64,000 bases of DNA from an uncultured Victivallales bacterium. Lineage in GTDB: Bacteria; Verrucomicrobiota; Lentisphaeria; Victivallales; UBA1829. Made by a program: the position numbers and the translations under genes. The notes under the pieces were generated by a model that saw only the letters and a program-made list of their open reading frames with translations, did no database searches and was not told where the DNA came from. Below, in pieces: positions 27,160 to 36,374 of this stretch (its first letter is position 1; every line of letters starts with the position of its first letter). The stretch is taken from the NCBI GenBank assembly GCA_944391115.1, contig CALXSJ010000019.1, positions 1 through 64,000 of the forward strand, given 5' to 3'.

Positions 27160-27881
27160 CAGCAGTTGCACTCCCAGATCCTGCGGACCCCCTGCGGCGT
27201 AAAATCATCTCCGCCGTCTTCCAGTTCCAGGTACTGCAGGAAGAAACGGCGATCCCCGCCGCAGGCGACTTTCCGGAGGGATCCCGTCGGGAACTGTTTT
27301 TCCAGGCTGGCAAGAATCTCGCGAACCGCGCCGACGGCGGCAAGATCGGTTCCGATCCGCATCGCGTCGCAGGTGCTGCTTCCCGGCAGTTCCGGAATCG
27401 AATCCGCCAGTGCAAGCAAGGGAAGCTGCGCGGTATAGTCATGCAGGGCATGCCGCAGCAGCATCCGTCCCGGCATGATCGCGCCGCCGGCAAATTCCCC
27501 GGCATCCGTCACAATTTCAAAAGTGACGGCTGTCCCGAAGTCAATGCAGACAGCGGGGAGTTTTCCTTCCGTCAGTCTGGCGGCATTTGCAAGACGATCG
27601 GCTCCCACAGTGGAAAGGTCAAGTTTTCTGACGAAAAAAGGAAACGTCATTTCGGGAGAAACGACAAATACACCAAGGGAGGAAAGCATCCGTGTTACAG
27701 CGGGAACGACGGAGGAAGCGGCAAACTGACGGGATTTTTCCAGCCATTTGACGGGAGATGCCGCAAATTCAGCCGTCGTCAGAATCGCCCTGGAGGCAAG
27801 AGCGCCGTCCTCCATCAGGTCGAAAAGATGAACATGCGTATTTCCGACATTCAGGATGGTCAGAGGCTTTTTCGAATGCAT
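27159..27881 (-). CDS. coaX: Type III pantothenate kinase
   Basis: Phosphorylates pantothenate, the first step of coenzyme A synthesis. The 240-residue protein has the ASKHA fold marks of type III enzymes: TVGADRLANAARL, CIDFGTAVTFEIV and GGAIMPGRMLL. Oddity: the phosphate-1 loop reads ILNVGNTHVHLF where the family normally has an Asp (DxGNT); the Asp is replaced by Asn. The ATG at 27881 has GAAGGCGGAAG before it and follows the manC stop by 10 bp. The in-frame start at 27926 would overlap manC and is rejected. Another CoA gene, coaE, is 18 kb away. Confidence 0.92.
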   Translation of the reverse strand: MHSKKPLTILNVGNTHVHLFDLMEDGALASRAILTTAEFAASPVKWLEKSRQFAASSVVPAVTRMLSSLGVFVVSPEMTFPFFVRKLDLSTVGADRLANAARLTEGKLPAVCIDFGTAVTFEIVTDAGEFAGGAIMPGRMLLRHALHDYTAQLPLLALADSIPELPGSSTCDAMRIGTDLAAVGAVREILASLEKQFPTGSLRKVACGGDRRFFLQYLELEDGGDDFTPQGVRRIWECNC

Positions 27882-27891
27882 GCTTCCGCCT

Positions 27892-28998
27892 TCAGACAAA
27901 TTTGGCAAGATCCGGCTGCCCGGCAATCAGCTTGACGAGCTCCTTGATCCGCTGAGCCGATTTCGCATTGCAGACCAGAGTGACATCTTCCGTGGCGACG
28001 ATGACAAGATCTTTGACATCGACAGTGGCAATCAGATGATTCGAGTTTCCTACAATGATGCAGTCGCTGGTATCCAGACCGGCGTGAAGGCCGCGGACCA
28101 CATTATTGTCTTTTTCCGGCACAATCTGATTCCGCATGGAGGTCCAGGAACCGACGTCATCCCAGTCGAAGGCGGCTTCCGCCGTCACAATGTTGGGGGA
28201 TTTCTCCATAACCGCATAATCAATGGATATCTCCGGAACGGACTTGTAAAGCTCGGCAAAACGGGACTCCGGCGCATGACCGGCATAACAGGAGGAAACA
28301 GCATCGTAAAACCGATACATGTCGGGGGCGAACTGCTTCAGCGCCTCCAGAAGCGAGGACAGCTTCAGGATGAAAATTCCGCTGTTCCACATGTGTTTTC
28401 CATCCGAGACATAGGCTTCAGACAGTTCCAGTGAAGGTTTTTCCTTGAATCCGCAGACTTTCCGGAAGACGGTTTTCATGGAAAAATCCATTGCTCCCCC
28501 GACCTCGATGTATCCGTAGCCGGTCATGGGAGCATTCGGCTTGACGCCGATCGTAACGATATGCCGCGTTTTTTCCGCCACCTTCAGACTGTCTGAAACG
28601 GCATCGTAAAAAGCGCCGGTATCGTTGATGATGTGATCCGTCGGAAAAAGGCAGAGAACCGGATCTGCCGTCTTTGAGACACTCCTGACATACGCCGCTG
28701 CATTGACAATGCAGGGCGCGGTGTCCTTTCCCTCCGGTTCACCGATAATGTTCTCCTGCGGAAGATAGGAAAGCAGGGAACGCATCGGCGCGACATAGTT
28801 CGTATTGGTCACTACAATGATGTGCGAATAGTCGAATACCGCGGACAACCGCTCTATGGTCTGTTCGATCAGCGTCAGATTCCCCAGCAGGCGCAGCAGC
28901 TGCTTCGGATTGGAAAGACGGCTCTGAGGCCAGAAACGCTCCCCCTTGCCGCCGGCCATGACGACCGCATACGCACCGGTGTTTTTTTCCTGTTCCAT
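27892..28998 (-). CDS. manC: Mannose-1-phosphate guanylyltransferase
   Basis: Forms GDP-mannose from mannose 1-phosphate and GTP for glycan synthesis. The 368-residue, single-domain protein has the nucleotidyltransferase signature VVMAGGKGERFWPQSR near residues 12-27 followed by PKQLL, the LCFPTDHI segment near 115, and MWNSGIFIL near 205, as in GMP transferases. The C-terminal isomerase domain of bifunctional ManC/AlgA is absent. It is 23 bp downstream of the pilus platform gene on the same strand. Confidence 0.93.
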   Translation of the reverse strand: MEQEKNTGAYAVVMAGGKGERFWPQSRLSNPKQLLRLLGNLTLIEQTIERLSAVFDYSHIIVVTNTNYVAPMRSLLSYLPQENIIGEPEGKDTAPCIVNAAAYVRSVSKTADPVLCLFPTDHIINDTGAFYDAVSDSLKVAEKTRHIVTIGVKPNAPMTGYGYIEVGGAMDFSMKTVFRKVCGFKEKPSLELSEAYVSDGKHMWNSGIFILKLSSLLEALKQFAPDMYRFYDAVSSCYAGHAPESRFAELYKSVPEISIDYAVMEKSPNIVTAEAAFDWDDVGSWTSMRNQIVPEKDNNVVRGLHAGLDTSDCIIVGNSNHLIATVDVKDLVIVATEDVTLVCNAKSAQRIKELVKLIAGQPDLAKFV

Positions 28999-29021
28999 AA
29001 AAGCTCCAGTATCCGGAATTT

Positions 29022-30284
29022 TCAGGTTCCGAGTTTTTCAATGATGGTAATCATCGGCATGAACAGCGCAATCACGATGCCGCCGACGATAACGGCAAGG
29101 CCGACCATCATGATCGGTTCAATCATCGAAGTCAGCGCACCCACGGCATTATCGACTTCCTCGTCATAGGTGTCGGCGATCTTGTCGAGCATTTCCGGCA
29201 GTTTACCGGTTTCCTCGCCGACTTCAATCATACTGATCACCATTTCCGGGAAAATCTTGGTCGCCTGAAGCGGGGGAGCCATGCCTTCGCCTTCCTTTAC
29301 CGCCTCATACACCTTGACAATAGCGGAAGCGACCACCTCATTGCCGGAGGTCTCCTTCACAATTGTCAGCGAATTCAGGACCGGCACGCCGGATCCCATC
29401 AAAGTCCCCAGAGTCCGGCCGAACTTGGAAATGGCGGATTTGGAAACGATCGGTCCGAACAGCGGCATATTGTATTTCGCCCAGTCAATGTAAAAACGCA
29501 GAAACGGAATTTTCAGAATGATCTTGATCAGAATCACAAGACCGATAATGCCGCCAACCATGATAACATACTGTTCCGACATGAATTTTCCAATGGAAAT
29601 GACGATCTGCGTCAGCATGGGAAGCGGCTCGCCTTCCAGCAGTTCCGTGAACATCTTCTCAAACTTCGGAACGATGAAGATCATCAAGCCCGCACAGATA
29701 ATGCCCGCCACGCACAAAACGATGATCGGGTAAACCATCGCCGACTTGACCTTGCCCTGAATCTTCGCGGCTTTTTCCATGAACATGGCGAGACGGTCCA
29801 GGATCAGTTCCAGCTTACCGGCGGCCTCTCCCGCGCGGATCATGTTCAGATAGAGTTTGTCAAAGGATTTCGGGTGCTGGGCGAGAGCCTCGGAAAATGT
29901 GGCGCCGCTTTCCACGGAAGAAGCCGTTTCCTCCAGGATTTTCTTGATCGCCGGATTCTTGGACTGTCTGGAAAGCGTCTTCAGGGAACGGATCAGAGGC
30001 AGACCGGCCTCCAGAAGAATCGCCATCTGCCGGGTCACGATCGTCAGGTCCTTGGTTTTAATCACCATCGGGCCGAGACTGATATTCATATTGAGGCCGC
30101 CACCGCCGCTGCCGCTGCCGCCTTTCGCACCGCCTTTCCCACCCTTGGTGGCGGATTTGATGGAAGTGGGAAAAAGCCCCTGGTTTTTCAAAAAAGTCGC
30201 GACCTCTTCTTCGCTGCCCGCTTCTTTTCTGCCTTTCTGCTCCTTGCCGGTGGAGTCCATCGCGGTGTACTGATATAATGGCAT
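29022..30284 (-). CDS. Type IV pilus/type II secretion inner-membrane platform protein (PilC/GspF)
   Basis: A 420-residue inner-membrane protein that forms the platform on which the cytoplasmic ATPase drives pilin or pseudopilin assembly. After an N-terminal domain (MPLYQYTAMDSTGKEQKG) and a Gly/Lys/Ser-rich linker (residues 50-70), two GspF domains follow, with three transmembrane segments (about 195-225, 240-265 and 390-415). The phrases TRQMAILLEAGLPLIRSLKTL and SALSKFGRTLGTLMGSGVP-like segment (SAISKFGRTLGTLMGSG) are family hallmarks. It lies 17 bp after the second ATPase gene, so the three form one unit. No pilin, secretin or prepilin peptidase gene is in the window next to them. Confidence 0.95.
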   Translation of the reverse strand: MPLYQYTAMDSTGKEQKGRKEAGSEEEVATFLKNQGLFPTSIKSATKGGKGGAKGGSGSGGGGLNMNISLGPMVIKTKDLTIVTRQMAILLEAGLPLIRSLKTLSRQSKNPAIKKILEETASSVESGATFSEALAQHPKSFDKLYLNMIRAGEAAGKLELILDRLAMFMEKAAKIQGKVKSAMVYPIIVLCVAGIICAGLMIFIVPKFEKMFTELLEGEPLPMLTQIVISIGKFMSEQYVIMVGGIIGLVILIKIILKIPFLRFYIDWAKYNMPLFGPIVSKSAISKFGRTLGTLMGSGVPVLNSLTIVKETSGNEVVASAIVKVYEAVKEGEGMAPPLQATKIFPEMVISMIEVGEETGKLPEMLDKIADTYDEEVDNAVGALTSMIEPIMMVGLAVIVGGIVIALFMPMITIIEKLGT

Positions 30285-30301
30285 TTCTCATTCTCCCGGG
30301 G

Positions 30302-32005
30302 TTATGTATATCTTAAGACTTCTTCCATTGTCGTTTCACCGTTCAGAACGGACTGGATTCCGTCCTCGCGCATCGTCACCATTCCAAGTTCGCGCGCCTT
30401 GTCGCGCAGAACAACGGTGGGAGAACTCTGCAGCACCAGATCGATCAGCTGGGAATGCATGACAAACATCTCCGTCAGGGCCTTTCGTCCCTTATATCCG
30501 GTGTTGTTGCAGTTCTGGCAGCCTTTTCCGTAATAAAACTTGTTGTCGCCGATGTCCGCGCGATCCAGCCCGAGCAGCATCAGGTCCTCGTCCGTGGGAA
30601 CAAAAGATGCCTTGCATCTCGGACAGATGCGGCGGATCAGACGCTGGCCGACAACCCCCTGCAGCGAACTTGTGATAAGGAACGGTTCCACTCCCATGTC
30701 GATCAGACGCGTCACGGTGCCGGCCGCGTCATTGGTGTGCAGCGTGCTGAACACAAAGTGTCCGGTGAGAGAAGCCTCCACAGCCATGCGCGCGGATTCC
30801 AGGTCACGGATTTCTCCGAGCATGATGACATCGGGGTCCTGCCGGAGAAACGCGCGCAGCGCACGGGCGAAAGTCATGCCGATGGACTCATTGATCGGCA
30901 GCTGGATAATGCCCTCCAGATCGTATTCGACGGGATCCTCCGCGGTCAGGATCTTGTCTTCCGTCTTGTTGATCTCCTTCAAGGCGGAATACAGAGTCGT
31001 CGTCTTTCCGGAACCCGTCGGTCCCGTCACAATGAAAATCCCGTTCGGCAGCTGGATGATGTCCCGGATCTTCGCAAGATTTTCAGGACGGATTCCAAGC
31101 GCGTCCAGATCCAGGTTCACAACGGAACGGTCCAGAACGCGGAGCACGACCGACTCGCCATACTGCGTCGGAAGAGTCGATACACGCATGTCAATGGGTT
31201 TTCCCCCGATTTTCAGCTGAATGCGTCCGTCCTGCGGGCGGCGGCGCTCGGAAATATTCAACCCGCTCATGATTTTCACGCGGCTGATGACGGGAAGGGC
31301 AAGATTCTTCGGCGGCGGCGCCATCTCATACAATGCGCCGTCAATACGGCAGCGGATTTTAAACTCTTTTTCGAACGGCTCGAAATGAATGTCGGACGCC
31401 TTGTCCTTGATCGCCTGGTACATGATCGCGTCCACGAACTTGATGATCGGCGCCTCATTGGCCTGCGCCTCCAGCTGGTCGGCGCTCTGTTCTACTTCCG
31501 TATCCTCCTTGATCTCGGCATCCAGATTCAGTTCCGCCAGCATGTCGTGCATGGTGGTCGTCACATCAACAGGATAATATTTTTCAATTGCCGCCTCGAC
31601 CTGGGATTCCGGGACAACGATCTGGTTGACATCCTTCCCGACGATGAAACGCACCTCGTCCACCACCTGATAATTCAGCGGGTCGCGGAGAATGATGCTC
31701 AGGGTGGTTCCGTCAAAGGCGATCGGCACGACCCCGAGCATCCGCGCAGTATCTCCGTCGATCATCTTGATGACTTCCCGGGGCGGTTCCTCCTCAATGG
31801 CGACGAAGCGGACCTCCAGCCCGAGACTCCGGCCAATCGCCTCCAGCATGTCATTTTCCGTAAGAAGGCCGAAATCAATAATAACCTCCCGGATGGACTT
31901 GCCGTTGCGCTCGTGCTCCTCCTCAACCTCTTTCATATGCTCTTCGGTGATGAGGTTTTCCGCAAGCAGGATATCTTTCAATGTTTGGCTTTCAGAATCC
32001 AGCAT
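30302..32005 (-). CDS. Type IV pilus/type II secretion assembly ATPase (PilB/GspE), second copy
   Basis: A 567-residue hexameric motor ATPase. It has an N-terminal MshEN/GspE-N domain (residues 1-150), Walker A GPTGSGKTTTLYSAL near 335, Asp box/Walker B region with DPDVIMLGEIRDLESARMA near 395-413, a His box (TGHFVFSTLHTNDAAG), and a tetracysteine zinc site (CPRC...CQNC) near 460-500. It is 31 bp downstream of a 569-residue paralogue, and both precede the GspF gene. A start ATG at 32005 follows GGAGAAGATGG. Confidence 0.95.
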   Translation of the reverse strand: MLDSESQTLKDILLAENLITEEHMKEVEEEHERNGKSIREVIIDFGLLTENDMLEAIGRSLGLEVRFVAIEEEPPREVIKMIDGDTARMLGVVPIAFDGTTLSIILRDPLNYQVVDEVRFIVGKDVNQIVVPESQVEAAIEKYYPVDVTTTMHDMLAELNLDAEIKEDTEVEQSADQLEAQANEAPIIKFVDAIMYQAIKDKASDIHFEPFEKEFKIRCRIDGALYEMAPPPKNLALPVISRVKIMSGLNISERRRPQDGRIQLKIGGKPIDMRVSTLPTQYGESVVLRVLDRSVVNLDLDALGIRPENLAKIRDIIQLPNGIFIVTGPTGSGKTTTLYSALKEINKTEDKILTAEDPVEYDLEGIIQLPINESIGMTFARALRAFLRQDPDVIMLGEIRDLESARMAVEASLTGHFVFSTLHTNDAAGTVTRLIDMGVEPFLITSSLQGVVGQRLIRRICPRCKASFVPTDEDLMLLGLDRADIGDNKFYYGKGCQNCNNTGYKGRKALTEMFVMHSQLIDLVLQSSPTVVLRDKARELGMVTMREDGIQSVLNGETTMEEVLRYT

Positions 32006-32035
32006 TTTTCCATCTTCTCCATCTTACGGCGGGGC

Positions 32036-33745
32036 CTATTCCGCATCGCCGATTGTAGTTGCAATCACTTCGGAAAGAGTCGTCGTGCCGGCCGCCGCTT
32101 TCCGGAGACCGTCTTCACGAAGCGTCATCATGCCCGCCTTCCGCGCGGCATCCCGGATGACATCGGCGGAGCACTTTGTATAAATCAGATGCTGTATCTC
32201 CTCGCCGACCTGGAAGATCTCATAGATTCCCAGACGCCCTTTGTAACCGGTGCCGCCGCAGACCGGACAGCCTTTCCCTTTCAGCAGAGTCGCCGTATCC
32301 ATGAACTTTTCATCCAGACCGAGCAGGCGGATTTCATTCGCCGTCGGCTTGGTCGGCTCGGCACAGTTCTTGCAGACACGGCGGAGAAGACGCTGCGCCA
32401 TAATCGCCTTGACGGCCGAAGCGACAAGGAAGGGCTGCACGCCCATATCGATCAGACGGGTCACCGCGCTGGGCGCGTCGTTGGTGTGAAGCGTGCTGAA
32501 AACCAGGTGCCCCGTCAGAGAGGCGTTGATTGCGATTACGGCGGTTTCCATGTCGCGGATCTCGCCGACCATGATGATGTTCGGCGCCTGACGGAGCATT
32601 GCGCGCAGCGCATTCGCGAAGGTCATCTTCGCCAGGGGATTCACCTGCACCTGATTGATTCCGGCGAGCTGATATTCGACGGGATCCTCCACGGTGATGA
32701 TTTTCCGGTTCGGCGTATTGATCGTATTCAGAAAAGCGTAAAGACTGGTCGTTTTCCCGGAGCCCGTAGGACCCGTGACAAGAAACACGCCGTCCGGCAT
32801 GTTGATGATCTGATTGATTTTCGCCTGATCGTCGGCATAGAATCCAAGCTGCGGAATTTCAAGCTGGATGCTTGACTTGTCAAGAATTCGCATGACGATG
32901 CTTTCGCCGTGCGTGGTCGGAATGGTCGATACGCGCAGGTCGATGTCACAGCCTTTCACCCGGAGCTGAATGCGTCCGTCCTGCGGCAGACGCTTTTCAG
33001 AAATGTCCAGCTTCGACATGATCTTGATTCGGCTGGTGATGTTCGCCTGCAGATATTTCGGAGGACTTTCCATGACGCGGAGGGCGCCGTCGATCCGGTA
33101 GCGGATGCGGTAGGTTTTCTCAAGCGGTTCCAGATGAATGTCCGAAGCCTTCAGCTTGAAGGCCTCCACGATGATCAGCGTCACCAGGCGGATGATCGGC
33201 GCATCATCCTCATTGGCGCCGCCTTCCTCGGCGGCCTCCTGCGCGGCCTGCTCCACCGCCTCCATCTCGCCCATTTCCTCAATGAACGCATTGACGGCGG
33301 CCTCCTGGGTGGAATAATATTTCTCCATGATCATCCTGATCTGATCCACCGGCGAAATCACCGCGTCGACATCGCATTTCAGCAGGAAACGGATGGAGTC
33401 GAGCGTCGACATGTCGGTCGGATCGCTCATGGCAATGGTCAGAACGTCGTCATGCTTCATGACAGGCACGATCTTGTACTGGTGCACGATTTCCCGCGGA
33501 ACGGATTCAATCACTTCCGGGGGGATCCGGTAGGTCGAGAGATCCAGAACTTCCAGGCCGTACTGCTGGGCCAGCATGGAAATCATCTCGAGTTCATCCA
33601 CGTATTTGAGCTGCTTCAGCGCATCGATGATACTGATCTGCCCGTCCTGCTCGGCAACTTTTTTCCAGCCTTCACTGACCTGTTCCTCCGTGACCATTCC
33701 GTTTTCCTGGAGCAGTTCCAAAATAAAGTCAGTGTTTTGCGCCAT
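32036..33745 (-). CDS. Type IV pilus/type II secretion assembly ATPase (PilB/GspE), first copy
   Basis: A 569-residue paralogue of the next gene. N-terminal MshEN-like domain (residues 1-160), an acidic Ala/Glu-rich linker (about 165-185), Walker A GPTGSGKTTSLYAFL near 335, APNIIMVGEIRDMETAVIA, TGHLVFSTLHTNDAPS, and the zinc site CKNC...CPVC near 460-495. Two adjacent PilB-like motors with one platform protein may serve different pilin sets or form a mixed motor; this is inference. The ATG at 33745 has GAGG 7 nt upstream. Confidence 0.95.
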   Translation of the reverse strand: MAQNTDFILELLQENGMVTEEQVSEGWKKVAEQDGQISIIDALKQLKYVDELEMISMLAQQYGLEVLDLSTYRIPPEVIESVPREIVHQYKIVPVMKHDDVLTIAMSDPTDMSTLDSIRFLLKCDVDAVISPVDQIRMIMEKYYSTQEAAVNAFIEEMGEMEAVEQAAQEAAEEGGANEDDAPIIRLVTLIIVEAFKLKASDIHLEPLEKTYRIRYRIDGALRVMESPPKYLQANITSRIKIMSKLDISEKRLPQDGRIQLRVKGCDIDLRVSTIPTTHGESIVMRILDKSSIQLEIPQLGFYADDQAKINQIINMPDGVFLVTGPTGSGKTTSLYAFLNTINTPNRKIITVEDPVEYQLAGINQVQVNPLAKMTFANALRAMLRQAPNIIMVGEIRDMETAVIAINASLTGHLVFSTLHTNDAPSAVTRLIDMGVQPFLVASAVKAIMAQRLLRRVCKNCAEPTKPTANEIRLLGLDEKFMDTATLLKGKGCPVCGGTGYKGRLGIYEIFQVGEEIQHLIYTKCSADVIRDAARKAGMMTLREDGLRKAAAGTTTLSEVIATTIGDAE

Positions 33746-33924
33746 TGCGATACCTCATGCATCCGTATTTTTCCATATAATACGGAAAAATAAGCTCTTT
33801 TTTTTGATTTTTCAAGCGAAAAATTTTCTTTTGAATATGAATCATGCAAGAAAGTTTCGCTTTTTCAGGGACGAACAGGCGCAAAACATCCCCTTGCTGC
33901 GTGCATTCCGCAGGAAAAGCATCT

Positions 33925-36372
33925 TCAGAAACCGAGCTCAGGCTGGGAAATTCCCCAGTTTTCATCCTCGCGTTCTTCGTTGTCGCCGGCCGGCCGGGAC
34001 GGCGGCGGGGGCGGAGTGCGTTTTTTCTCCGTTTTCTTCGGAGCCGGAGTTTCCTCCGGAGGAGCGGACTGCGGATTTTCCGCTTCCGGTTCGGGCGGAA
34101 GTTCCGTCATCGGTTCCGATTCCTCGGGCGGCACGCTGAGAAGTTCTCCTTCGGATTCGTCCTCCGTGCCGTCAAGATACTGAACAAATGTGATTTTCAG
34201 GAGCTTGCGGGGGAAGAGAAGCATTCCCCCCGCGCGCGGCGAACGCATCGGCGCATCGGAAAGATTGATCGTCTGGATTTTCCGCGCCTTGATCGGGGTA
34301 TCAATTCTGCATTCGTACAAGGCGTTCGGACGCGGCGTGATGAGTTCCAGTCGGCACCCTTCCGGACAGATCCGGTATTCCTTGTCCTTGATGAACTTGT
34401 CGATGACGCAGCGCTTGGAATAGACTTTCCCGGTTTTCGTGTCGGAATAGACCACGCCGAAAACGGTCGTCTTGTCATATTTGCGGAACTCGTACAGGCG
34501 GTCGATGAAAATCTTTTCCGGAATGTCGATGACCTTGTAGACGCCCTTGCGCTCCACGCAGAGCAGATGGTCGAATTCGTTGCAGACCACCACGTCGTCG
34601 CTCTTGACGTTGGTGCCGATGTAGCAGCCGCCCTTGTCCCAGCCGACGCGGATGTTGTTCAGCGCAACGGCGCTCTTGTCGATTTTCTCGAATCCGTCGA
34701 GCCGGATCTCGGTGCGCCTGGGGAAGTATTTGCCGTATTTTTCGATCAGCCCCTGCAGATACCGGATCGCATAGGCCTTGATGCGTTTCAGGTTCTTTTC
34801 CGCTTCGCCGAGCGTTTTCCGGAGCAGCTCGATCTGTTCGCGGTTTTCGTTGATCTCGAAGGCGGAGATGCGGCGGATCGGAATCGCAAGGAGTTTTTCG
34901 ATTTCGCCGTCTGGAATTTCGCCCCGCGAAAGCTGTTCGAGCCGCTCCATGAACTCCGCCGACATCGGCATGACGTGCGGACCGTTCACAATATTTTCGT
35001 GAAGTTTCTCCACAATCGGAAGCCATTCGCGCCGGAACTTCTCGAGACCGGTGCGGACCTCCTTGAACATCAGTTCATTTGTCCTGCATTTTTCAATCCG
35101 CTTGTAGATGCCCTCTTCAATGAAGATCTGCGCCAGCGTTCTTGCCAGAATCCTGTCCAGGCACTTGCCCGCCTCGATCTGGAGCTCGTATTTCAGATAC
35201 AGCACCAGCTTGTCCGTGTTGCGGCGCAGGATGTCGCTGATCGTCATGCGCACCGGGCGGTTGTCCATGATGACCATCGGATTGCACGAGACGCTCATCT
35301 GGCAGTAGGTGTAGGCGTAAAGGGCGTTCAGCGCCTTCTTCGGATCGTAGCCGCGCAGCGGCGTGAGCTGAATGTCGATCTTTTCGGCGGTGTAGTCCTT
35401 GAACGAGGCGATCTTGATCTTGTTGCGGTTCACCGCAGCTTCGATCGTGTCCATCAGTTTGGTTGTATTCGTCGCCGCCGGAATCTCCCGCACGACGAGG
35501 ATTCTTCCGTCGATTTCAATCTTCGCCCGGATCACCAGCTTCCCAAGTCCGTCCTCGTATTTGGACACGTCCATGATGCCGCCCTGCGGGAAGTCCGGAT
35601 AAAGCGTGAACGGTTCATCCCTGAGTATCGCGATCTGGGCCTGCAGGAGCTCGTTGAAATTGTGCGGCATGATCCGCGTGTTCGTTCCGACGGCGATGCC
35701 GTCCGCGCCCATCAGAAGCACGGTCGGGATTTTCGACGGCAGACAGACCGGCTCCCGGTTGCGCCCGTCGTAGGAGTCGATGAACTCCGTGATGTCCTTG
35801 TTGAACAGCACATCGCGCGCAAGCGGCGTCAGGCGGCACTCGATGTAGCGCGGCGCGGCGGCGGGCGACCCCGTGATGATATTGCCGAAGTTGCCCTGTT
35901 TTTCAATATAGGTCTCCTTGTTGGCGAGATTGACCAGCGCATCCCCGATCGAAGCGTCTCCGTGCGGATGGTATTTCATCGTTTCGCCGATGATGTTGGC
36001 GACCTTGTGGAATGTGCCGTCGTCCTTTTCAAACAGCGCCCACAGAATGCGGCGCTGCACCGGCTTGAGTCCGTCATCGATGTCGGGAATCGCACGGTCC
36101 TTGATGACGTAGGACGCATATTCGATGAAGTTCTGATCCATCATCGCGCGCAGACGCGAATTGGAACCGGTCTGGACGGAAGCGGACTCGACGACGCCGG
36201 AGTCTTCGTCCTCGTCTTCCTGCGGCGCTTCCGCAGTCTCCGTTTCCGGTTCGATGGTTTCGGGCGTATCCGCCGGTTCATCGACAGGAGCGGGACTCCC
36301 TGTCTCCGGAACGGCGGACTTCCGGATCTTCGCCCCGTTCTTTTTCGTGCCTTTTCCGTCTTTCCGCGCCAT
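33925..36372 (-). CDS. parC: DNA topoisomerase IV/gyrase-type subunit A
   Basis: The DNA-cleaving subunit of a type IIA topoisomerase. The 815-residue protein has the winged-helix region HPHGDASIGDALVNLANKE and the active-site Tyr in AAPRYIECRL near residue 140. A reduced C-terminal beta-pinwheel follows (residues 500-690), with no QRRGGKG-type GyrA box, and the last 120 residues are acidic/proline-rich then Lys/Pro-rich. Residues 1-60 are also low-complexity. The stop of parE and this ATG are two bases apart, so the subunits are made together. The absence of a GyrA box and the short partner favour topoisomerase IV over gyrase; this is inference. Confidence 0.88.
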   Translation of the reverse strand: MARKDGKGTKKNGAKIRKSAVPETGSPAPVDEPADTPETIEPETETAEAPQEDEDEDSGVVESASVQTGSNSRLRAMMDQNFIEYASYVIKDRAIPDIDDGLKPVQRRILWALFEKDDGTFHKVANIIGETMKYHPHGDASIGDALVNLANKETYIEKQGNFGNIITGSPAAAPRYIECRLTPLARDVLFNKDITEFIDSYDGRNREPVCLPSKIPTVLLMGADGIAVGTNTRIMPHNFNELLQAQIAILRDEPFTLYPDFPQGGIMDVSKYEDGLGKLVIRAKIEIDGRILVVREIPAATNTTKLMDTIEAAVNRNKIKIASFKDYTAEKIDIQLTPLRGYDPKKALNALYAYTYCQMSVSCNPMVIMDNRPVRMTISDILRRNTDKLVLYLKYELQIEAGKCLDRILARTLAQIFIEEGIYKRIEKCRTNELMFKEVRTGLEKFRREWLPIVEKLHENIVNGPHVMPMSAEFMERLEQLSRGEIPDGEIEKLLAIPIRRISAFEINENREQIELLRKTLGEAEKNLKRIKAYAIRYLQGLIEKYGKYFPRRTEIRLDGFEKIDKSAVALNNIRVGWDKGGCYIGTNVKSDDVVVCNEFDHLLCVERKGVYKVIDIPEKIFIDRLYEFRKYDKTTVFGVVYSDTKTGKVYSKRCVIDKFIKDKEYRICPEGCRLELITPRPNALYECRIDTPIKARKIQTINLSDAPMRSPRAGGMLLFPRKLLKITFVQYLDGTEDESEGELLSVPPEESEPMTELPPEPEAENPQSAPPEETPAPKKTEKKRTPPPPPSRPAGDNEEREDENWGISQPELGF

Positions 36373-36374
36373 GA

